Shown in pieces: positions 41,999-51,587 of a DNA stretch of 64,000 bases. The stretch covers positions 340,686 through 404,685 of the forward strand of contig NZ_FQWQ01000003.1 in NCBI RefSeq assembly GCF_900129725.1, given 5' to 3'. The notes under the pieces are model-generated. The model was not told the origin of the DNA. It ran no database searches and saw only the letters and a program-made list of their open reading frames with translations. The translations under genes were made by a program, and so were the position numbers. Source of the DNA: Chryseolinea serpens (GTDB lineage Bacteria; Bacteroidota; Bacteroidia; Cytophagales; Cyclobacteriaceae). The number at the start of each line of letters is the position of its first letter. Position 1 is the first letter of the stretch.

Positions 41999-44900
41999 AT
42001 GGAAAAAAAGAGCAGCGAATTTCAGAAATGCATCTCTTTCTTGAAGGAGGTAAGAGTCACCCTGTTTTTATATCTATTGGTGATGGCCCTTCTTACCTTC
42101 ACGCTTTCAGCGTCTGGTCAGGAGTTATCTCCTTCCTTCATCCCCGTTGCCCCGGAGGCATTGTCCAATGCTTCGATCCGGTGTGTTTACAAAGATAGCA
42201 AAGGCTACATGTGGTTTGGAACGGACGATGCGCTGATCCGATACGATGGTAGCAATGCTTTTCGATATGTTCACGACCCGAATGACCGGACCTCTATTGC
42301 GAATAGCACGATTAACACCATTTTGGAAGGTGACGACAAACGTCTATGGGTGGGTACGGCGCAGGGGTTGTGCATCTACAATCGTGCATTGGATAATTTC
42401 GTAACCGTCGATTCCATTAAAGCGAATCACAATTATCTGAATAACCGATACATTACGGATCTCGAATTCGATTCGCAGGGCCGGCTTTGGATCGGCACGC
42501 ATGAGGGCGGTATCAATATATATGATCCTGCAAAAATGGAGTTCTCCTACATTACCGATCCTCCCCAAGACGGCGTGGTACCGTCAACTAATTTTATAAC
42601 GGTACTGGTAAAGCGGGGCGATACGATGTGGTGCGGTAGCAGGGGAGGACTCTTGTTATATGATCTACGAACGAATAGGCGACTTCCTTTGGGAGCACTT
42701 CAGCGGTTTTCGAATGCTCACATCGGTACGATCGTTCCGGAAAAGTCAGGCGACATGTTGATAGCCACCACAACGGGCCAGATCACCCGTTTGATCTCGA
42801 CGGGCAGGCATTACGCCTTCGAGGAACTATTGTCACGCGACGCACTGGGCAATAGTTCAAATGCCATCCTTGCATTAAGTATCGATCACAACGGAAATAT
42901 CCTGGTAGGGGGTGAGAGTTCGGGTTTTAATCGGATTGACCTGAAAACCAACAACGTTCATCGTTTGCTTGGCGAAGAAGGTAATCCAAAACGCTTACCC
43001 ACGAATTCGATTCACTCCATTTATGCTGATGACCTCGGGTTAATCTGGATCGGGACCTTCAGTGATGGTGTATTCGTGCTGGACAATACCCGGAAGAAGT
43101 TCGATACAAAGGAAAAATCAATTGGAAGAAACGCTTTTGAAAATAATGAAGTAAGGAGTTTTGCTGAAGACAGCCATGGAAACCTGTGGATAGCCATCTA
43201 TGGTCATGGTCTTGGCAAAATTGATTTTAATAGTAAGAAGGTTGAACCTGCCGTTCAGATCAATCGCCAATTGAACAACAAGGATGTGACATCCGTAATT
43301 TCTTGCAGCGATGACCAATTGTGGCTCGGCACTGCCGGTAAGGGAGTTATCCGGATAAATCCGCAGACCAATCAATTGGTTTACTATTCTCTGCGATCAA
43401 AAGGATTCGGTAATGATCAGGTTTTTTGCCTGTACGAAGATAAGATGGGAACGGTCTGGGCAGGAACGTGGGGAAGTGGGCTTTTCTTCTACGATAAAAA
43501 AACGGACAAGTTTGTCAGTGCAACAGAATACGATCAGCCTACTCATATTCCGAACACGGCTTATATTTCAGATATTGTTGAAGACTCGGAAGGAACATTC
43601 TGGGTGGGAACGTTATACGGGTTATATGAGCTAAAGCGGAAATCAGGAAATTCATTTACCTACCGGCTGCACATTTTTGAAAACAGGATGGGGAGCATTA
43701 AAGGGTCGCAGATTCAGGCCATCGTGGAGGATAAGAACAGCCACGATTTATGGATTGGAACAACAGAAGGTTTAAAGCTTAAGAAAAAGAACAGCACACA
43801 ATTCTTGTCTTATGAGATGGCGAGGGGAACCACCGACAACGCGATCCGGTCTATTCTGATCGACAAGCATGGCAATGTCTGGTCCGGTGGCAACACGGGG
43901 CTTTCTAAATTTGATACCCGGACAAACACTTTTATAAATTACACGCGCGACGATGGATTGAAGTCAAATAATTTTCTACCCAAGGCTGCGCTGCAAACAT
44001 CCACCGGAAAATTTTTGTTTGGAAGCAGCAATGGCTTAGACAGTTTCTTCCCCGACAGCATTCGTACAACATCCGCCTCTGGAAGAGTCGTTTTAGCGGA
44101 CCTGAAAATCAATAATCAATCGATCAAACCAGGCGCGGTTGATTCGCCGCTGAAAAAACATATCAGCCTGACTTCCAAACTGGACCTGTCATACGATCAG
44201 CGGTCTTTCGTGATTGATTTTGTTGCGCTCAGTTACAACCCGTCAGCAAACTATACTTACTACTATAAGCTTGAAGGATTTGACAAGGACTGGAATTGTA
44301 CGAGGCTTAGCCATAGTGCTACTTACACGAACCTCGATCCGGACACCTATGTGTTTGTCGTCAAAGCCGCAAATCGAGACGGTGTCTGGGTGGATAAGCC
44401 CTTGGCACTAGAGATAACCATTCGTCCGGTTTTTTGGAAAACGTGGTGGGCGTTTTGTATCTACATTTCGATTGGGATGGTGTTTATTTATGCGCTGATC
44501 AAAATCAGGGTGGAGCGATTGAAAATGAGAAACGAGATCACCATCGAGAAACTCAAACGCGAGCAGGAACATGAATTGAGCGAGTCGAAGACGCAATTTT
44601 TTACGAACATCGCGCATGAGTTCAGAACGCCTTTAAGCTTGGTTTTAATTCCGCTCGAAAGTCTAATGGGATCTAACGAAGTTCCGTCGGTGTTTCGGGA
44701 AAGGATTTTCGCGGCCTATAAGAACGCCGACAGAATGAAGAGACTTGTGAACGAATTTTTGGATTTTAACAAGCTTGAGGTTGGGAATCTTAAATTGAAA
44801 GTTCAACACAGTGAGTTAGTTCAGTTCATTGCAGAATCCTGTTCGGCGTTCAATGAAATGGCGACAAAGCGGAGAATACACTTTTCTGTAAGCTGTGAGG

Positions 44901-46162
44901 AGCCCGTCATTATGGGGTGGTTTGACCGTGATAAATTGGAGAGCGTAATCTTTAACATTCTTTCAAATGCTTTCAAATTTACCGCGGATGGGGGGGAGAT
45001 CAAGTTGCGGATAAAGACTAACCATTCGGTTATATCCGATGGTACACTTTGTCGATGCATAGAGTTAATGATAGAAGACAATGGGATTGGAATATTGCCA
45101 GAAGAACTTCCGCGCATTTTTGAAAAATTTTATCAAGCGAAGTCCTCCGCAAAAATTTCAACTCCGGGAACGGGAATTGGGCTATCATTGACCAAAGCGC
45201 TCGTCGAACTTCACCGCGGAACCATCACGGTAGAAAGTACGCCGGATCAGGCAACCATCTTTACCATTTTACTTCCCATCAGCGCGAATGCTTACGAATT
45301 GGATGAGAACGTGGTAGCCATTCCGGACGTCATCTATATTAAAGACCACGAAGAAGTTGCGATCCCACCAACCGCTGAGGAGCATCAGGATTTCGGCAAC
45401 GGTATGGACAAGCCGGAAATATTGATTGTGGAGGATAATTTCGAGTTAAGAGCATACCTCGTTGCCGAGCTGGAAAGGGAATTTTCGGTGCTTGAGGCAA
45501 GAGATGGAGAGGAGGGCTTGGAAGTCGCGTTAAGTGAAAATCCGGATCTTATTATCAGCGATATCATGATGCCGAAAAAAGATGGCATAGAGTTTTGCAA
45601 TGCCATTAAGTCCGATTTGAACACCAGCCATATTCCTTTTGTCCTTCTTACCGCAAAAGCAACTATAGAAGACCAGATCAACGGGATAAAGAACGGAGCT
45701 GATTTGTACTTGTCAAAACCATTCAACATGCGATGCCTGATCGAACACGTCCGCCAGATGATCAACTCCCGGCGAAAGTTGTATGCGCGATTCAGTCACG
45801 ACGTTTATTTGACCCCGGGAAAAGCGACGACGAATTCCTTAGACCAGGCATTTCTGCAAAAGGCTATTGACTACGTCGCTGGTAACTTGCAGGATTCGCA
45901 ACTCAGCGTCGATTCAATGGCTGCTGTTTTCAATTTGAGCAGGATGCAGGTTTACAGGAAAATCAAAGCGCTGACCGGAAAGTCTATCGTTGAATTCATC
46001 AAAATGGTACGAATGAAACAGGCCATCAAACTGATGGATGGACATAAACTCACCTTATCAGAGATCGCTTTCGAAGTGGGATTCAATTCAGCGTCTTATT
46101 TCACGCGTTGTTTTAAGGAGGAATACGGCAAGACTCCGTCAGAATATCTCGATCACGCTTAG
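41999..46162 (+). CDS. Hybrid two-component system regulator (HTCS)
   Basis: This 1387-residue single-polypeptide sensor-regulator has an N-terminal membrane helix (about 22-38). A periplasmic two-bladed-repeat sensor follows (reg_prop repeats such as DSKGYMWFGTDDALIRYDG, residues about 45-740), then a Y_Y_Y domain (about 745-810) and a membrane helix (WAFCIYISIGMVFIYALI). HisKA has His873 in NIAHEFRTPLS; HATPase_c has NILSNAFKF, IEDNGIGI and GTGIGLSLTK; the receiver has Asp1188 in ISDIMMP; the C-terminal AraC HTH pair ends GKTPSEYLDHA. It would sense an oligosaccharide and activate the PUL, including the SusC/SusD genes downstream. Confidence 0.95.
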   Translation: MEKKSSEFQKCISFLKEVRVTLFLYLLVMALLTFTLSASGQELSPSFIPVAPEALSNASIRCVYKDSKGYMWFGTDDALIRYDGSNAFRYVHDPNDRTSIANSTINTILEGDDKRLWVGTAQGLCIYNRALDNFVTVDSIKANHNYLNNRYITDLEFDSQGRLWIGTHEGGINIYDPAKMEFSYITDPPQDGVVPSTNFITVLVKRGDTMWCGSRGGLLLYDLRTNRRLPLGALQRFSNAHIGTIVPEKSGDMLIATTTGQITRLISTGRHYAFEELLSRDALGNSSNAILALSIDHNGNILVGGESSGFNRIDLKTNNVHRLLGEEGNPKRLPTNSIHSIYADDLGLIWIGTFSDGVFVLDNTRKKFDTKEKSIGRNAFENNEVRSFAEDSHGNLWIAIYGHGLGKIDFNSKKVEPAVQINRQLNNKDVTSVISCSDDQLWLGTAGKGVIRINPQTNQLVYYSLRSKGFGNDQVFCLYEDKMGTVWAGTWGSGLFFYDKKTDKFVSATEYDQPTHIPNTAYISDIVEDSEGTFWVGTLYGLYELKRKSGNSFTYRLHIFENRMGSIKGSQIQAIVEDKNSHDLWIGTTEGLKLKKKNSTQFLSYEMARGTTDNAIRSILIDKHGNVWSGGNTGLSKFDTRTNTFINYTRDDGLKSNNFLPKAALQTSTGKFLFGSSNGLDSFFPDSIRTTSASGRVVLADLKINNQSIKPGAVDSPLKKHISLTSKLDLSYDQRSFVIDFVALSYNPSANYTYYYKLEGFDKDWNCTRLSHSATYTNLDPDTYVFVVKAANRDGVWVDKPLALEITIRPVFWKTWWAFCIYISIGMVFIYALIKIRVERLKMRNEITIEKLKREQEHELSESKTQFFTNIAHEFRTPLSLVLIPLESLMGSNEVPSVFRERIFAAYKNADRMKRLVNEFLDFNKLEVGNLKLKVQHSELVQFIAESCSAFNEMATKRRIHFSVSCEEPVIMGWFDRDKLESVIFNILSNAFKFTADGGEIKLRIKTNHSVISDGTLCRCIELMIEDNGIGILPEELPRIFEKFYQAKSSAKISTPGTGIGLSLTKALVELHRGTITVESTPDQATIFTILLPISANAYELDENVVAIPDVIYIKDHEEVAIPPTAEEHQDFGNGMDKPEILIVEDNFELRAYLVAELEREFSVLEARDGEEGLEVALSENPDLIISDIMMPKKDGIEFCNAIKSDLNTSHIPFVLLTAKATIEDQINGIKNGADLYLSKPFNMRCLIEHVRQMINSRRKLYARFSHDVYLTPGKATTNSLDQAFLQKAIDYVAGNLQDSQLSVDSMAAVFNLSRMQVYRKIKALTGKSIVEFIKMVRMKQAIKLMDGHKLTLSEIAFEVGFNSASYFTRCFKEEYGKTPSEYLDHA

Positions 46163-46706
46163 ATCAAATAATTTCTGCGTCAACTTTGTATTGTTTGCGC
46201 ACACACATTGTCGTCCGGCTCTTATCCCTTGTTTGGTGGGGTCAAGTGATGTATCCAGTGAAGCGTAACGCATCACGTTTCTCTTCTCCGTACAACTAAA
46301 TTCATATTTTTTAAGGCAGGTCCACGCATTCGCTTTCGTGGATAATGTGCTTACGCTGAGATCAGACTCCTTCATCTGCCACTTCCTCGCCATTATCGTC
46401 CAAAAACCCGGTCCGTTTCAAAATTTCAAGCGAATGTTCATTTTTTGATACGTATTAGTGGGGCTCAAATCGGACTTTAGCAAACGTGTGCGGTGAATCT
46501 TGAAAACCTGATCCATGCGTTCAGGCTCGCAACATTCCCAGTCACGCATAGAACGTGAAAAAAATTAACCTAAACCCTAAAAGCCAGACGGAAGATCCAT
46601 GTAGCCCCCGAATCAGGATCATACTTCCCGGTTCAAAACTCATGCAGTAACAGTTATTGTATGAGCGTTCAACGAAAACCTATTCTAAAACAACCCAAAA
46701 GAAGTT
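46163..46706. other. Promoter region of the susCD operon
   Basis: About 540 bp lie between HTCS and susC. No gene is supported; frames on both strands lack motifs. The region likely holds the HTCS-controlled susC promoter. A short inverted pair GTGATG / CATCAC (46246-46276) is present. The two-palindrome element seen at 34366 and 41796 is absent here. Confidence 0.55.
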
Positions 46707-49700
46707 ATGAGTGAAATCTACTCGAATTTTTCAAGCCTCAGGCGACTGCTAAGGCTTAAGTTTAAGCTCTTGCCGCTTTTATCTGCGGCACTTATACTGT
46801 GTCATGTTAACGCAAACACAGTGGAAGCAAAGTCCTCCCTGGTATTTCAGGAATTGAGTGTATCAGGACAGGTACTTGACGACACAAACGCTCCTATTCC
46901 TGGAGTAAATGTCGTGGTAAAGGGCACAACGAACGGAGCGACCACCGACGCCGACGGGAAGTACCGCATTACCCTGGCCAATGGCAATGCCACACTGATC
47001 TTCAGCTTTATTGGATATGTTACGCAGGAGATCGCTGTGGGGGACCGGACCGCCATAAACGTTTCCCTGGTAGCAGACGTGTCTACGTTGACAGAAATTG
47101 TTGTTGTGGGTTACGGTACGCAGACGAAGTCTTCGGTGACGGGGGCGATTTCTTCAGTCAATTCGAAAGAAATCTCAGCATTGCCTGTGCCCAGTGTTTC
47201 TGCGGCATTGCAAGGACGTGTTCCAGGTGTTATGGTTACCAATAATGGAGGTCCTGGTACAAGCGCAATCGTGAGGATACGCGGAATCGGTTCGATCACG
47301 CAAAATGCGGATCCTCTCTACGTGGTGGACGGTTTTCCTGCACCAAATTTCAACCTGAATAGTGTGGATACAAAAGATATTGAGTCGGTTGAAATCTTAA
47401 AGGATGCGGCTGCGACGGCAGTCTATGGATCACGTGCGGCGAATGGTGTCGTTATTATTACCACCAAAAGCGGATCGAAGGATCAGAAAGTCCATGTAGA
47501 TATTGAAGCCTACACGGGAACGCAAAGCGCCTGGAAGAAATTGGATTTGCTAAATCGCGATCAATACCTTTCTTATGGCACGGCACTGGCAACGGGTGCA
47601 GGAGGCAACCCGCCTTCGCGATTCTCCAATATGAATCAGCCCATTTATGCAGGGACAACCCAAACATTTGCTCAAACGAACACCGATTGGCAAGATGAGA
47701 TGTTCCGTGCGGCGCCTATTTCGCAAGTTCAGGCTTCTGTTTCAGGGTCAACCGAAAAGACGAAGATGTACATGTCGTTCGGAAGGTTCAAACAAGACGG
47801 CATCATGCTGGGAACTTCTTTTGACAGATACAATGGAAGACTTAGTGTGGAGACAAAAATCAACAACCGAATTACGATTGGCGAGAACTTACAGGTTACA
47901 CAAAGCAACAATCAAAATCAGTTGGAGAGTGGTGGAAGAACGATGGTGATGCATATGCTCCGCTCCGTTCCCTATATCACGGTCCACAATCCGAATAATC
48001 CTGGTGGTTATAATGGAACTACATCGGCTGACGGTTCCGACCCGGAAAACCCTGTTCGGTTGGCACAGATGGATATAAGAAAGAATCATAATCTTTACAT
48101 CCTGAGTAATACATTCCTGCAGTTCAAGATCACCGATGCCCTTAAATACAAGTTCACGTTCGGTGTGAATTCCTCGCAAGATCGCGCTTTACAAAATGAT
48201 CCAATTTTCAGCGACGGCGGGTATCAGGGCAGAACTACGCACAATTTAACAGACAATAGAAACAGCTATTATTCTCTCTATTACTCCAACCAGTTGACTT
48301 ATGATAAAACATTCGGTGCTCATGGTATAAATGCGGTTGTCGTTGCAGAGAGACAGGATGAGAAGAACAACTACCTAAATACCAGTGGAAAACTAGCGAC
48401 CAATGACATCAATAATTTGACAGGAGGAACTAACCTGACGGTCGATAATCAAAGCTGGGAAATGTTTTTGCTTTCCTTCCTGGGTCGTGTGAATTATGAT
48501 TACAAAGGAAAATACCTGCTGAGTGTTTCCATGCGCCGGGATGGTTTTTCAGGATTTGCGCCCGATCATAAATGGGGCAACTTCCCTGGAGCATCTGTGG
48601 GTTGGAAGCTGAGCGAGGAAGGTTTCATGCAAGGTATCCCCCAAGTCAGCGATCTTAAATTGAGAGCAAGCTATGGCAAGGTTGGAGCTAAACCTAACTC
48701 GGCATACAGTTATGTTTCCCCTATCTACACCAATACGTTTTATCCGTTTAATAATGCTCTCCAACAGGGATCATACTATGACAAACTCCCGAACCCTAAT
48801 TATGGATGGGAAATCTCGACGATGAAAAACATCGGGCTTGATCTGGGAATGTTCAATAATCAACTCACGTTTACAGCCGAGTATTTCATAAAGGATACGG
48901 ATCACCTGATTTTGGGCACCTCACCTCCGGTGTCGACGGGCATTCAAGTTGCTACAGACTTGAACGCCGCAAAAATGAAAAATTCGGGAGTTGAATTAAC
49001 ACTCGGTTACAACAAGGTGGCGAAGGATTTCACCTTTAATGCTTCCGGAAATGTTTCTATCATTAAAAATGAGATACAAGCGCTTTATACGGCAAATCAA
49101 GCATTCTTCGCCGGAGGTAGCCAGGATTATGGAGCAGGTAATATTACCAGAACGATAGCAGGATCCAGCATCCAGCATTTTTACCTTTCTGAAACGAATG
49201 GCATGTTCCAAAATGAGGGAGAGATTGTCAACGGGGAAGGCAAACCCACACAAGACAACCTGGTCCTCCCGGTAATGGCCGACGGCACCGTAGATCTTGC
49301 CAAGTGGAGAGATCCGGCTAACTCGGGTAAATACACCCGGCCTGGAGATATCCGGTTTACAGGCAAAATGAAGGACATGGGAAGCTTCTTGCCGAAGTTT
49401 ACGTATGGATTAAACCTGTCCGCTACGTTCAAGGGCTTTGATATGACGATGTTTATTCAAGGTGTTCATGGCAACAAAATCTATAACGGTACCAGAGTAA
49501 TAACCGAGGGTATGCAAAGGTTGTTCAATTCGGGTACGGAAGTAATGAATGCCTGGACGCCTGGTAATACCAACACAAATGTTCCAAGAGCCGTAAGCGG
49601 TGATCCAAATTCAAATGCCAGACCCAGCGATCGATTCCTGGAGGACGGTTCATACCTTCGTATCAAGAACCTGAACATTGGTTACACCTTACCTGCTTCG

Positions 49701-49919
49701 CTTTTAGGTTTCACGAACGGAGCGATCAAGAAGTTCAGGATTTACGTCACCGCTCAGAATTTGGTGACGGTAACAAAGTACAAGGGATACGATCCTGAAG
49801 TGGGTAACCGAAACATCAACAATTTTGGTGACAATAACCGCTTCTTAGTCAATGGTATTGATTATGGACAGTTCCCGCAGCCGAGAACGTTCATTGGTGG
49901 TGTACAATTAGGATTTTAA
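46707..49919 (+). CDS. SusC-family TonB-dependent outer membrane transporter
   Basis: This 1070-residue outer-membrane transporter has a signal peptide (LLPLLSAALILCHVNA) and an N-terminal carboxypeptidase-regulatory-like domain (SVSGQVLDDTNAPIPGVNVV, residues about 48-130). The SusC signature EIVVVGYGTQ follows, then the plug domain (ALQGRVPGVMV, IRIRGIGS region, YVVDGFP, EILKDAAATAVYGSRAANG) and a 22-strand barrel region to the C-terminus (FIGGVQLGF). It imports oligosaccharides with the SusD lipoprotein encoded five bases downstream. Full length and intact. Confidence 0.97.
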   Translation: MSEIYSNFSSLRRLLRLKFKLLPLLSAALILCHVNANTVEAKSSLVFQELSVSGQVLDDTNAPIPGVNVVVKGTTNGATTDADGKYRITLANGNATLIFSFIGYVTQEIAVGDRTAINVSLVADVSTLTEIVVVGYGTQTKSSVTGAISSVNSKEISALPVPSVSAALQGRVPGVMVTNNGGPGTSAIVRIRGIGSITQNADPLYVVDGFPAPNFNLNSVDTKDIESVEILKDAAATAVYGSRAANGVVIITTKSGSKDQKVHVDIEAYTGTQSAWKKLDLLNRDQYLSYGTALATGAGGNPPSRFSNMNQPIYAGTTQTFAQTNTDWQDEMFRAAPISQVQASVSGSTEKTKMYMSFGRFKQDGIMLGTSFDRYNGRLSVETKINNRITIGENLQVTQSNNQNQLESGGRTMVMHMLRSVPYITVHNPNNPGGYNGTTSADGSDPENPVRLAQMDIRKNHNLYILSNTFLQFKITDALKYKFTFGVNSSQDRALQNDPIFSDGGYQGRTTHNLTDNRNSYYSLYYSNQLTYDKTFGAHGINAVVVAERQDEKNNYLNTSGKLATNDINNLTGGTNLTVDNQSWEMFLLSFLGRVNYDYKGKYLLSVSMRRDGFSGFAPDHKWGNFPGASVGWKLSEEGFMQGIPQVSDLKLRASYGKVGAKPNSAYSYVSPIYTNTFYPFNNALQQGSYYDKLPNPNYGWEISTMKNIGLDLGMFNNQLTFTAEYFIKDTDHLILGTSPPVSTGIQVATDLNAAKMKNSGVELTLGYNKVAKDFTFNASGNVSIIKNEIQALYTANQAFFAGGSQDYGAGNITRTIAGSSIQHFYLSETNGMFQNEGEIVNGEGKPTQDNLVLPVMADGTVDLAKWRDPANSGKYTRPGDIRFTGKMKDMGSFLPKFTYGLNLSATFKGFDMTMFIQGVHGNKIYNGTRVITEGMQRLFNSGTEVMNAWTPGNTNTNVPRAVSGDPNSNARPSDRFLEDGSYLRIKNLNIGYTLPASLLGFTNGAIKKFRIYVTAQNLVTVTKYKGYDPEVGNRNINNFGDNNRFLVNGIDYGQFPQPRTFIGGVQLGF

Positions 49920-49924
49920 TCCAT

Positions 49925-51505
49925 ATGAATATGAAAAAGGTTTTAATATTAACCCTTGTCTTAGTGTCGACGATTGTCATTTCATGCAATGAGAAATTGT
50001 TAGACACCAAAAATCCGAATCAGATCACGAACGATGTTTTCTATAAATCATTGGATCAGGTCGGGACTTCTGTGAATGCGATATATGCGGTGTTGCAAGG
50101 CAACCAAATGGTAGGAAGAGAATACTTCTTTCTTCATGATCTCAGATCCGATGAAATGAAAGCTGGTGGCGGGCAATTGGAAGTTCCCAGAGCGCAGTTG
50201 CTGAATGGATCTCACACCTATACAAATTCGGTAATGAGTGATGTCTATAAAGGTCTATTCACCATCGTACATCGGGCGAATGCTGTTATCACCAATGGCG
50301 GGTTGCTGCAAGTGTCGGCCGGTGACCAACCTTTATTAGACAGGTATATTGGCGAGGCCAAGTTTTTGAGAGGTTTTGCTTATTATACGTTGGGTGCTTT
50401 GTGGGGTGGCGTTCCGCTGTATGACCATCCTGCAGCGAATTTCGGTGATGCCCTGCCAAGGTCAACGCAGGCTGAAACATTCGCTTTTGCCCTTGCAGAC
50501 GCAACGGCTGCAAGCGCTGTTTTGCCCGCCACGTACGCCACTGCTGACTTGGGACGTGCATCGAAAGGTGCAGCACTAACGCTAGCCGCAAAAATTGATC
50601 TTTGCAAAGGCGACTACGCAGCAGCAAAAACCGCCCTTGAGGCTGTAAAGAATCTGGGTATTTATAGCCTTGTTTCCAATTACTTCGACAATTTCAAGGA
50701 CGAAACAGAGTATAACACCGAGTCGGTCTTTGAAGTGGGATTTTTGGATACAGGCTATGGCTGGGATGCATCAGGTAACGGTACGACAAACGACAGTTGG
50801 GTTCGTTCCCAGGAATTTTCTGCTGTTGGCTGGGCAAACCTGATTCCATCAGACAAGCTGGTCGCCGAATATGAAGATGGTGATCCGAGACTCACTGAAT
50901 GTTTCTGGTTCCCGGGAGATACGTATGCCAATGGATCCAGGACGTTGGTAACCAGTGGCGGTGATGGCAAGACAACCATTAACATTGCTGGTGACAATAC
51001 GACGCTATACGAGGGAAATCAATTGAAGATCAGATGGAAAAAGTACTCCATCATGTATAAGGCTGATCCAGGCGGCTTCAATGTCAACGATGGTATTAAC
51101 TACAGACTCTGGAGATATGCCGATGTGTTGACGTTGCTTGCGGAGTGCGAGAACGAAGTGGGTACAGCAGCAAATGCTATCGGTTACCTTAACCAACTTA
51201 GAGACCGTACAAGCGTGAGCATGCCGAACTATGGGACAGCCGCTATGGATAATGCCGGATTTCCGGTGACGAACAAAGATGAGATCCTGAAGGCTATTCA
51301 GCACGAAAGATTCGTAGAGTTGGCTGGTGAGGAGATCAGAAATATTGATATTCTTCGTTGGAGAGCCAATGGAAAGATCAAGGGACCAGACCCTATTAGC
51401 TATTTTCAAGCCAATAAATATGAACTCCTTCCCATTCCCCAAGACGAATTCAACACGAATCCCAAATTTACTTCGGCATCTCAAAACCCTGGATACACGA
51501 ATTAA
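49925..51505 (+). CDS. SusD/RagB-family surface lipoprotein
   Basis: This 526-residue glycan-binding lipoprotein has the lipobox TIVISC and the SusD N-terminal pattern LLDTKNPNQITNDVFY. Helical TPR-like segments follow (EAKFLRGFAYYTLGALWGGVPLY), and the C-terminal RagB/SusD pattern is present (ERFVELAGEEIRNIDILRW, LPIPQDEFNTNP). It caps the SusC barrel and binds substrate at the cell surface. The second in-frame ATG at 49931 is an equally possible start. A clean terminator lies 26 bp after its stop. Confidence 0.96.
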   Translation: MNMKKVLILTLVLVSTIVISCNEKLLDTKNPNQITNDVFYKSLDQVGTSVNAIYAVLQGNQMVGREYFFLHDLRSDEMKAGGGQLEVPRAQLLNGSHTYTNSVMSDVYKGLFTIVHRANAVITNGGLLQVSAGDQPLLDRYIGEAKFLRGFAYYTLGALWGGVPLYDHPAANFGDALPRSTQAETFAFALADATAASAVLPATYATADLGRASKGAALTLAAKIDLCKGDYAAAKTALEAVKNLGIYSLVSNYFDNFKDETEYNTESVFEVGFLDTGYGWDASGNGTTNDSWVRSQEFSAVGWANLIPSDKLVAEYEDGDPRLTECFWFPGDTYANGSRTLVTSGGDGKTTINIAGDNTTLYEGNQLKIRWKKYSIMYKADPGGFNVNDGINYRLWRYADVLTLLAECENEVGTAANAIGYLNQLRDRTSVSMPNYGTAAMDNAGFPVTNKDEILKAIQHERFVELAGEEIRNIDILRWRANGKIKGPDPISYFQANKYELLPIPQDEFNTNPKFTSASQNPGYTN

Positions 51506-51530
51506 TTTAAGATAGTCCCCATCTAATTTG

Positions 51531-51568
51531 GTAATCCCGGAATGCTTCAATTCCGGGATTACTTTTTT
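51531..51568 (+). terminator. Intrinsic terminator after susD
   Basis: A perfect 13-bp stem (51531-51543 with 51550-51562) has a six-base loop and is followed by TTTTTT at 51563-51568. It ends only 19 bp before the ATG of the FG-GAP/ASPIC gene, so that gene needs read-through or a start site very close to the hairpin. Confidence 0.92.
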
Positions 51569-51587
51569 GACAAACATGTCCTCATAA